Part shown: piece by piece, positions 29,434 to 35,664 of the stretch | Layout of the letters: each line of letters starts with the position of its first letter | How positions within the stretch are numbered: the stretch's first letter is position 1 | Origin: Treponema sp. | Lineage (GTDB): Bacteria > Spirochaetota > Spirochaetia > Treponematales > Breznakiellaceae | Assembly (NCBI GenBank): GCA_031258305.1 | Contig: JAIRNA010000027.1 | Coordinates: forward strand, 1-35,664 | Reading direction: 5' to 3' | Length of the DNA: 35,664 bases | Made by a program: the position numbers and the translations under genes | The notes under the pieces: model-generated | Told to the model about the DNA's origin: nothing | What the model saw: the letters and a program-made list of their open reading frames with translations, nothing else | Databases searched by the model: none

Positions 29434-31224
29434 TTACAGCGTGTCCGGTGAGTCCAGATATGCGGGCAGACGCATAGATGTTTCAAGATAACCCATTCTA
29501 CGTTTCTTCACTTCTATATCCAACAAGGCGAATCCTTCCTTTTCCACGATACGCAAACCTCTGATAGTTATCGGGTCGTTAGCGGACAGTCCTGCGTCAT
29601 CCGCTATGGAACCGCGGACGACCTTCTTCACACGATATACGGACGAAGGCGATTTTCCCAGCGAAGGACTTAAAATAAGTCCGAAGAGCGGCGCTGTGAG
29701 CCGTTCTCGGCTGTCTTTCTTTACCGCGTCCAACAGAGGGACGTTGGGGCGGGATGTTGACATAAGCGTGTAAATTTTACCACCAATAGTTTCAAGAGAC
29801 ACGAGCTCTTTCGGTTTTGTGGAGAATAGAACATCCTGCAACGCGGGAATCAGTCCACCCGGGTTTGCCGTTACTTTTTTATAGTTCACAGATGCGATGA
29901 CACTCCCTTCCAGTACCTGCGCGTCCGCGGCCGGGGTGAATGGCGCAACGTAAATGATTTCCGCACCTGCGGAGGTTTCGCTCAACGTCAATCCCAGCCA
30001 TGGACGTTCCGCCTTACCGTCCTTCAGCATCGCCGGCAGAGCCGCAGCGAGCCGCTCTGATGGAATGGCGAAGTTCAAACCCTGATACATATCTGCGGCC
30101 GCAAAGGCTATACCAACGAGCCTGCCCTGCCTATCCACAACGGGCCCGCCTGAATTGCCGTGGTTGATAGCCGCGTCTATCTGGATCACGTCCCCGATTT
30201 GCAGAAAACGCCTGCCCAATGCAGATACTATGCCCTGGGTAACGGTCTTCTCAAGCCCTGCGGGAGAACCGATGGCGATGATAGAATCGCCGACCGATGG
30301 CACTATCCAGTCCACAACGGAAAAAACGTATTCCGGTGCCATTTCCGCTTTCAGCAACGCTAAGTCCAAGGCCCGGTCGTACCCGACGACTTTCACAGGC
30401 AGGCGCGGACTTGAGGCGCCTCCCATGCGAATATAGGCTCTGGAGTAGCCCTCGTATTCCGGGTCAACCTCGCTTGAAATAACATGGTAGTTAGTGACGA
30501 GGTAACCGTCCGCATCCACGAAAAAAGCTGACCCCAGCATAGTCGCGGGAAAAGCACGCCCTTTCTCGATTTTCACGCCTTGGTCCACCAAAACCGTGGC
30601 CACACCTTTCACCATGTCTCGCGGCAGGTCCTGCCCCCTCGCATATTCGGTGATTTGCGGGGCGATATATCCCTGCCCATCAATAATAGAAAGAAAAAAA
30701 GCCGCGGTACGGCGCTGTCCTATAGCAACCGCCCTTTCGAGAAAGGGCAGAGCATCCGCAAACGAAAGCGGCTTAAAGCTGTTTGCGTGAACCGCTGATA
30801 GGAACGCCGCAAGGTCGTTTCCTTGTGCGAGTTGTTCCTTCGCGTCCGCGAGCAGGAATTCGGTCTCTCTATCTGCCTCCGCGCCTGTATTAGCGGCTCC
30901 AATGTTGGCGAGGGAACGCGCTATGCTTGCCGCATCATCAAAACGCTTCTCAAGCACGGCTTTTTCCTTGAGTGCCTTCATATTCTCGATAGCCGTTTCT
31001 TTTATCACCGCGATCTCTTCGGCTTTTGCGCCCGGATAACTGGCTTCAAACATACCAATAAGATGAATCGCTTTTATCGGCTCTTCGGAAACAGCTTCTT
31101 TTATATTGTCAAGACGGAATTCCACCGTAGGCTTCCGCGGTGCAAGTCTCTCTTCTTTCACTGAAGGAGATATGCATGCAGCCAATGATAATACCGCAAC
31201 TATCGTATATTTTATTAACGTCAT
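29434..31224 (-). CDS. htrA: HtrA/DegP-like serine protease lipoprotein
   Basis: A 596-residue periplasmic quality-control protease. Lipobox SLAAC (Cys17). A helical N-terminal region (about 40-200) precedes a trypsin-like domain with the triad His (NYHVIS, about 247), Asp (RALDLALLK, about 285) and Ser (NHGNSGGPVV, about 357). Two beta-rich regions follow, at about 405-480 and 510-590; the last (KKVVRGSIADDAGLSANDPI) looks like a PDZ domain, the first is more diverged. The helical N-terminal extension is unusual for DegP. AGAGG precedes ATG 31224. The TrpR-like gene follows after 10 bp, giving a tight htrA-trpR-xseB-mutL series. Confidence 0.92.
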   Translation of the reverse strand: MTLIKYTIVAVLSLAACISPSVKEERLAPRKPTVEFRLDNIKEAVSEEPIKAIHLIGMFEASYPGAKAEEIAVIKETAIENMKALKEKAVLEKRFDDAASIARSLANIGAANTGAEADRETEFLLADAKEQLAQGNDLAAFLSAVHANSFKPLSFADALPFLERAVAIGQRRTAAFFLSIIDGQGYIAPQITEYARGQDLPRDMVKGVATVLVDQGVKIEKGRAFPATMLGSAFFVDADGYLVTNYHVISSEVDPEYEGYSRAYIRMGGASSPRLPVKVVGYDRALDLALLKAEMAPEYVFSVVDWIVPSVGDSIIAIGSPAGLEKTVTQGIVSALGRRFLQIGDVIQIDAAINHGNSGGPVVDRQGRLVGIAFAAADMYQGLNFAIPSERLAAALPAMLKDGKAERPWLGLTLSETSAGAEIIYVAPFTPAADAQVLEGSVIASVNYKKVTANPGGLIPALQDVLFSTKPKELVSLETIGGKIYTLMSTSRPNVPLLDAVKKDSRERLTAPLFGLILSPSLGKSPSSVYRVKKVVRGSIADDAGLSANDPITIRGLRIVEKEGFALLDIEVKKRRMGYLETSMRLPAYLDSPDTL

Positions 31225-31301
31225 TTCAACCTCTTTTTCAAATTAGGGAATGAAGGGGCTTACCGCTTGGCGTGGTTTATTAAACACCATCCTCACGATC
31301 G

Positions 31302-31332
31302 CGTCTGAGGTCGCTCCATCAGACCTCAGACG
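31302..31332. terminator. 11-bp perfect stem-loop after the TPR/acidic-loop gene
   Basis: CGTCTGAGGTC (31302-31312) and GACCTCAGACG (31322-31332) with a nine-base loop, starting three bases past the stop codon of the upstream gene. No U-run follows on either strand, so it may stabilise a 3' end or attenuate read-through into htrA instead of being a classical terminator. Confidence 0.45.
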
Positions 31333-31335
31333 TGC

Positions 31336-32748
31336 TTAAAATACCCGCTTGGTTTCCATTATACCGTCCAAATCAAGGTCGATTACTTCGCTTATCGGTC
31401 TTCCTGCTCGGAACATGGTTTCGGAAACGATGCGTCCGTCTAAAAATTCACGGGACCGTATTGGAATCCCGTTCTCTATTTCGATACGCTCAATGGCGCC
31501 GATAAATTCTTTGCTGTCTCTTTCTATGAAGAGCGCCTCGGTAGCCAAGGCTTTCTCGATAAGAACCGCTTGGGTGATTTCCGGGTACAAAATTCCGATG
31601 ATGCCGTTTAGTTTCAGAGGCATAAAGAAAAAATCATTCGGCTTCAAGATATAGCGTGACCCATCTACGAAAACACTCATTACAGCCGGATATTGCTCCC
31701 AAATTACCTGCATATCCTTGATTTCGGCTCTAACAGGAATACTGTTTTCAAAAGAGATGACCATTTCAAAAATACCGTCAAAATCTCTATCATATGAGAA
31801 TCCCATAATTCGTCCGACTTCGTATTTTACCTGAGACTCGCTGAAGCCGTCCATGTCTTTGTCTTCCGTGATGATTCCCGAATAGGACAAAAAGCAACGC
31901 CGCATTTGCTCGCGGCTGTTATTGTCGCGGAGCAACGACCACACCGACAGAACGAGGGTTTTGTCTATAATTTCGGCGCGGAAAAGCTCATCTATGGCGG
32001 TTTTCTCATCAATAACCCCAAAGTTCAAGGCAACGGAGATGGATGCAGGTGTAGGTTCATTCATAGAGCGGTATGCCGCTACTAATCGCCGCGCTTCATC
32101 AGTATCAGACATAAACGGCGCCGCAATAGAGGCAAGCTCCGGGTCGGTTTTGAGCAGTATAGGTAAGCGCTTGAGTATTTTTTCAATCAGAGGGCGCTGT
32201 GGCTCAGGAAACTTTGCTTCCAAAAGAATACGGGCTATGCGGACATCCCGTGGGTACTTCTCAAGCGCCGTGGACGCGATTGTCGTAAAACGGGACCAAT
32301 CTTCAAGCCCTTTATACGCGAGAAGCCTGAGGCGTACCTCTTCTGCACTGTCCATGACAGCGTTTAACAGGGAGAGAGCGCCCCGGAATCGGTGGAACCC
32401 GATTTCTATCTTTGCCTGCAAAAGCAAACCTTGTTCCCGCGAGTAATGCCGCCATTCATCTGTTTCCACCGCGAATTTCACGGCTGTAAGCGCCGCATCG
32501 CGGGGTTGTTTTTCATGCAGGCGCACGACAGCGGAAAGATATGAAATGTCAGAAGAACATTCCGCGAAATCTGAAGCCCTCTCCAAGCCGATAAAGGCTT
32601 CTCTCCAACGCCCTTCGTCAACGGCTTTTTGCGCCCATTGAAAATATTTTTCAGCGATAGCCGCATCATCCGCATATCCCTGAACGATCAACCCGAAAAA
32701 AGTCGATAGAAACATAAAGAACGCTTTGTTTCCCGTATTTCTCCTCAT
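31336..32748 (-). CDS. exported TPR protein with acidic DxDxDG loops
   Basis: A 470-residue exported protein of unknown function. The signal peptide runs through FFMFLSTFFGLIVQGYA. Helical, TPR-like repeats occupy about 25-290 (AEKYFQWAQKAVDEGRWREA and others). The C-terminal part has three acidic loops, EDKDMDGFSE, YDRDFDGIFE and DLDLDGIMETK, with the DxDxDG spacing of calcium-binding loops. Each is followed by a beta-rich stretch, suggesting a repeated module. Similar loop-bearing proteins are common in treponemes (general knowledge). ATG 32748 follows AAGGAG by eight bases; the open frame to 32802 is longer but lacks support. It has its own promoter. Confidence 0.82.
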   Translation of the reverse strand: MRRNTGNKAFFMFLSTFFGLIVQGYADDAAIAEKYFQWAQKAVDEGRWREAFIGLERASDFAECSSDISYLSAVVRLHEKQPRDAALTAVKFAVETDEWRHYSREQGLLLQAKIEIGFHRFRGALSLLNAVMDSAEEVRLRLLAYKGLEDWSRFTTIASTALEKYPRDVRIARILLEAKFPEPQRPLIEKILKRLPILLKTDPELASIAAPFMSDTDEARRLVAAYRSMNEPTPASISVALNFGVIDEKTAIDELFRAEIIDKTLVLSVWSLLRDNNSREQMRRCFLSYSGIITEDKDMDGFSESQVKYEVGRIMGFSYDRDFDGIFEMVISFENSIPVRAEIKDMQVIWEQYPAVMSVFVDGSRYILKPNDFFFMPLKLNGIIGILYPEITQAVLIEKALATEALFIERDSKEFIGAIERIEIENGIPIRSREFLDGRIVSETMFRAGRPISEVIDLDLDGIMETKRVF

Positions 32749-32797
32749 CAAAACCACTCCTTGCGGCTGTTCCACACAGGAAGATAAAACATATCCT

Positions 32798-32827
32798 ATC
32801 ATACTATCTTAGAATACCCGTTGTCAA
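32798..32827 (-). promoter_or_regulatory. sigma-70 promoter of the TPR/acidic-loop gene
   Basis: Minus strand TTGACA (32827-32822), 18-bp spacer, TATGAT (32803-32798). The predicted leader is about 45 nt and includes AAGGAG. Confidence 0.58.
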
Positions 32828-32887
32828 GTGTTTATACCGAAACTATGGTTAATCAATGATAATTTCACCCCTTGTTGTACGGTACGG

Positions 32888-32902
32888 CGGTTCCGCGAAC
32901 CG
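32888..32902. terminator. hairpin directly after the LacI-family gene
   Basis: CGGTTC-CGC-GAACCG begins two bases past the stop codon of the regulator on the minus strand. No U-run follows; a possible 3'-end structure of the GH42-lacI transcript. Confidence 0.35.
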
Positions 32903-32903
32903 T

Positions 32904-33938
32904 TCAGGCTGACTTACGCACTACCAAGTTTACTGGCAGCAAGACTGACATGGCGTGTTCGTTCTGACCGGCGGTGCGGTTCACGATCATTTCTACGGCG
33001 TGGCGACCCATGGCGCGTTTTTGCACGTTTATGGTAGTAAGCGGCGGGGCGGCGTATTCGGCAATTTCGAGGTTGTCGATACTGATGACCGCGACTTCAC
33101 TGGGCACGGCGATGCGCTGTTCGTGGAGGTAGAGGAGAAGTCCCATGGCGACTTCGTCCGAACCGGCGAGGATCGCGCGGGGCAGGGCGGCGCGGCTTTG
33201 GTGCAGACGATGGACGGCCTCGTAGCCGGAAGGCATATCCGCCGCGTCATCAATGGAGAGACCGGCAAGATCCTCGCGCCCGCGCTCCAGAAAAGCCTGC
33301 CGGAACCCGGAAACCCGCTGATCCAACTCACCGAGGTAAACGATGTCTTTATAGCCCTGATTAAAAAGATAGGACACCGCCTGAAAAGCCGCGTCTTGCC
33401 GGTCAAACGATACCGAGGACAGTCCCGGCATCTGCCATTCCACACAGACAATCTGGTCGATCCGCCCACGAATCTCCTCGATGATCTGACGGTCTTCGGG
33501 GGTTTTAAGGCTTTGGTCCAGGGCTACCAGCAGGAGACCGCAGATTTCCTCGCTGTGAATCAACTGGTTGCAGAGGACGGGATCTTTCAGATCGTCGAAA
33601 AAACGGATGAAGCGTATGTGAAAGCCTTTTTCGTGGGCTGCCGAGTGAATCCCCGCGAGGATCTCCGCATAGTAAGGCCGTAGAAACATCTCCGCGCTAC
33701 ACAGCACGATGCCGATATGCCGGTCGGCCAGAGAACGCCCGTTTCCCATGCTCAGAGCCTGGGCGTATTTGTTAGGCCGGTATCCCAGTTCATCAATGGC
33801 ATCAAGGATCTTTTGCCGGGTTTCCGGGGCTACGGTACGTCCGTAACCGTTAAGCACATAGGACACCATGCTCCGGCTGACTCCGGCGCGTTGGGCTACG
33901 TCATTTTGAGTAATTTGAGATTTCGGGGCGCTTTTCAT
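32904..33938 (-). CDS. LacI-family transcriptional regulator
   Basis: A 344-residue repressor-type protein. The N-terminal helix-turn-helix and hinge helix are QNDVAQRAGVSRSMVSYVLN, then APETRQKILDAIDELGYRPN. A periplasmic-binding-protein-like effector domain follows (about 60-344), with HIGIVLCS, GLLLVAL, VSFDRQDAA, RAILAGSDEVAMGLL and VAVISIDNLEIAEYAAPPLTTI. ATG 33938 is chosen; a GTG at 33947 is also possible. It overlaps the 3' end of the GH42 gene by roughly 40 bp, so both are on one transcript. It presumably controls GH42 in response to a galactoside; its operator would lie outside the window. Confidence 0.92.
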   Translation of the reverse strand: MKSAPKSQITQNDVAQRAGVSRSMVSYVLNGYGRTVAPETRQKILDAIDELGYRPNKYAQALSMGNGRSLADRHIGIVLCSAEMFLRPYYAEILAGIHSAAHEKGFHIRFIRFFDDLKDPVLCNQLIHSEEICGLLLVALDQSLKTPEDRQIIEEIRGRIDQIVCVEWQMPGLSSVSFDRQDAAFQAVSYLFNQGYKDIVYLGELDQRVSGFRQAFLERGREDLAGLSIDDAADMPSGYEAVHRLHQSRAALPRAILAGSDEVAMGLLLYLHEQRIAVPSEVAVISIDNLEIAEYAAPPLTTINVQKRAMGRHAVEMIVNRTAGQNEHAMSVLLPVNLVVRKSA

Positions 33939-35664
33939 CGGTACCACTTTGTTTTTTTAGTATTGCCGCACCGTACGGCGGCAATGTTAGTGTACCATAA
34001 ATAAGCTTCCTGTTCAATAGGTCGCGGTAAACGTCTTCGCCCATGGGAACCTCGGTTCCCACAGAAACACGGGCTTCGGCCGAATTGAAATTCATCACAA
34101 ACAGCATCCCACCCCGCTTTTGGACTGAAACGCCCGTCGGTATATCCCATAGAACGCAGGGAGAGATACCGTATTTTTTGCAAAGCCCCCGGTAAAAATG
34201 ATCCAGAAACATATCCCCGGCGCGGGCGCAAATGTAATAGGCGGACCCTTCGCCGTATCGGTTGGCGGTTACTGCGGGAAGCCCCGCCGGATATTCGGCA
34301 TCCGGCCCTGTGAAGATGCCGGGCGTATCCGCGCCCAGCAGCCGGACGCGGTCGGCGTAATGGCTTGCCCGCCAGTTTTGCCCGTCCAGCGTGAATTGCC
34401 AGTCTTCATAGTCGGCGATGCTGTCGGTGTCCTCCACGGCAATACCGAACATATCGGTAAGGCCGCCGGGAGTTCCCCCCAGATAGCAGAGGTCGCTTTC
34501 GTTGGCTATCCCGGTTAGGTACGTGGCAACAGCGACACCCCCCTGCCGCACATAGAGCTTGATTTTTTCCGCCGTTTCTTCCCTCAGCATGTAGAGCATG
34601 GGAAAGACGATGAGCCGATACCGCCTGAAATCGGCGTATTCTTGGCCGATCACGTTGCAGGGGATGTTGGCCCTCCAGAACGCGCCGTAGTGGGCGATAC
34701 ATTCCCGCTGGTAATTTTTTTCGATGTTCCGGGGAAGCTGTGCGTTGTCCAGGGCCCAGCCGTTCTGAAAATCGTAGACCACCGCCGCCCGCGCTTCGTC
34801 CCCATCCCCGGCAACTTCGTCGCCACAGGCAACCTCGCCCAGCGTTCGCAACATCACGCCCAGTTCCGCGACTTCGCGGAAGATGCGGGTCTTGTTGTCA
34901 CCGATGTGGGTGATCACCGCGTCATGGAATTTTTCCGCGCCTCCCTGACTCTGCCGCCATTGGAAGTACTGCACGGAACCGGAACCGTGGGCAACGGCTT
35001 GCAGCGAGGAAAGCAGGTGCATACCCGGCTTCTTTTTCTTGCTCACCCCCTGCCAACTGGTTGCGCCCGGCGAAGATTCCATCATCAGGAAGGGACTGCT
35101 TTTGTAGGAACGGTGGAGATCGTGGAAAAACGCCGCCTTGACCGCTACGCCCTCATCGTCCGGATAACGGTGCCATTCGGGGTAGTTGTCCCAACTGACA
35201 ATATCGACATGCCGGGCGAACTCGTGGTAATCAAGCCCGACATCGGGCATGTGGAAGTTCGTGGTAACGGGGATTCCGGGCGTGATGCGGCGCAGGGGCG
35301 CGCTTTCGGCCAGGAAAAAGCCGATGGTTTGATCGCTGGTAAAGCGCTGCCAGTCCAGCATCATGCCGTGGATCGAAACGTCATTGGGAAAAATCTGTTC
35401 CCACGAGGTAAAGCGGTGGCTCCAAAAGGAGGTGTACCATGCGGCGTTCAGGGTGTCAAGGCTTGCGTAGCGTTTTTTAAGCCAGCCTCGAAATGCGGAC
35501 AGGCATTGGGGGCAGTAGCAGGGCATACCGTTGTACTCGTTGGACACATGCCAGAGAATCAGCGCCGGGTGCGTCCCATAACGTTCCGCCAGTCTCGTGT
35601 TGATCCGTACACAGGCTTCGCGGTATTTGGCGGAAGTCCTGCAATGATTGTGCCGTCCCTCGTG
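33901..35664 (-). CDS. GH42 beta-galactosidase, 5' end outside the window
   Basis: The frame is open from the window edge through 587 codons to a TGA/TAG-type stop at 33901-33903. Visible residue 43 is the acid/base Glu in ILWHVSNEYNG, and residue 196 is the nucleophile Glu in FLMMESSPG, both GH42 hallmarks. GRHNHC at 3-8 and CYCPQC (Cys49, 51, 54) reproduce the zinc-binding cysteine cluster of Thermus-type GH42 enzymes. A trimerisation (glutamine-amidotransferase-like) domain follows at about 290-490, with YRLIVFPMLYMLREE and YVRQGGVAVATYLTG, then the small C-terminal beta domain. About 100 N-terminal residues are missing. No internal stops. Local sequence appears more GC-rich than the rest of the window. 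It cleaves terminal beta-galactosides in the cytoplasm. Confidence 0.93.
   Translation of the reverse strand, partial: HEGRHNHCRTSAKYREACVRINTRLAERYGTHPALILWHVSNEYNGMPCYCPQCLSAFRGWLKKRYASLDTLNAAWYTSFWSHRFTSWEQIFPNDVSIHGMMLDWQRFTSDQTIGFFLAESAPLRRITPGIPVTTNFHMPDVGLDYHEFARHVDIVSWDNYPEWHRYPDDEGVAVKAAFFHDLHRSYKSSPFLMMESSPGATSWQGVSKKKKPGMHLLSSLQAVAHGSGSVQYFQWRQSQGGAEKFHDAVITHIGDNKTRIFREVAELGVMLRTLGEVACGDEVAGDGDEARAAVVYDFQNGWALDNAQLPRNIEKNYQRECIAHYGAFWRANIPCNVIGQEYADFRRYRLIVFPMLYMLREETAEKIKLYVRQGGVAVATYLTGIANESDLCYLGGTPGGLTDMFGIAVEDTDSIADYEDWQFTLDGQNWRASHYADRVRLLGADTPGIFTGPDAEYPAGLPAVTANRYGEGSAYYICARAGDMFLDHFYRGLCKKYGISPCVLWDIPTGVSVQKRGGMLFVMNFNSAEARVSVGTEVPMGEDVYRDLLNRKLIYGTLTLPPYGAAILKKQSGTDEKRPEISNYSK

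Noticed and set aside
32955-33683. A 242-codon open frame antisense to the LacI-family gene
   Set aside because: The minus frame has clear LacI motifs. The plus frame has no recognisable domain or ribosome site and results from GC-rich codon use.

Overview
The window looks like a chromosomal segment of a treponeme-type spirochaete from a host-associated, plant-polysaccharide-rich habitat such as a termite or other gut. This is inferred from gene content, not from a 16S or database match: a BMP/TmpC-type purine-nucleoside lipoprotein, several short lipoprotein signals, PilZ and SPOR proteins, TPR proteins with acidic DxDxDG loops, a GH5 cellulase-like lipoprotein, a GH42 beta-galactosidase and frequent TTG/GTG starts. 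There is no plasmid, phage, IS element, tRNA or CRISPR.

Layout. (1) 1-1180: the last 23 codons of a SUMF1/formylglycine-generating-enzyme-like gene, then about 1.1 kb of gene-free DNA holding two unrelated tandem arrays (36-bp and 21-bp units), both with hairpin potential, between convergent genes. (2) 1181-6814, minus strand: a promoter and three overlapping genes, a LysM membrane protein, a lytic transglycosylase and the FtsK translocase, a plausible septum/peptidoglycan unit. (3) 6867-8517, minus: LivF and LivG ATPases without their permeases. (4) 8614-11226, minus: a probable leaderless promoter, a one-TM protein, a TPR-like exported protein and ApbE. (5) 11438-13531, plus: an AT-rich divergent region with a clear sigma-54 type promoter in front of a group-2 sigma-70 factor, followed by a HAD phosphatase and a zinc-ribbon NUDIX hydrolase. 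(6) 13532-14804: a convergent gap with an 11-G tract, and a predicted outer-membrane beta-barrel protein. (7) 14817-17021: a single-chain EcfA-EcfA-EcfT transporter. (8) 17022-21199: a regulated TIM-barrel glycosidase-like gene convergent with a GH73 lipoprotein - CoaE - SPOR cluster. (9) 21376-25246, plus: BMP lipoprotein, a FecE-type ATPase, an RluA pseudouridine synthase and a PilZ protein. (10) 25305-32827, minus: a codirectional series of TPR/acidic-loop protein, HtrA, TrpR, XseB, MutL and a GH5 lipoprotein. (11) 32888-35664, minus: a LacI regulator overlapping the 3' end of a GH42 beta-galactosidase that runs off the window.

The genes fall into four themes: cell-envelope construction and division (LysM, Slt, FtsK, GH73, SPOR, HtrA), nutrient uptake (Liv, ECF, BMP, FecE-type ATPase), glycan use (GH5, GH42, TIM-barrel protein, LacI), and regulation (alternative sigma, PilZ, TrpR, LacI).

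The most unusual items are the paired-hairpin tandem arrays, the three-domain ECF fusion, a LysM protein with an N-terminus resembling the Hsp70 substrate-binding domain, the sigma-54-to-sigma-70 arrangement that recalls the Borrelia RpoN-RpoS cascade, and a strong excess of the octamer GCGGCCGC, always used to encode Ala-Ala-Ala. All motif coordinates and counts were read by eye; no searches were run.
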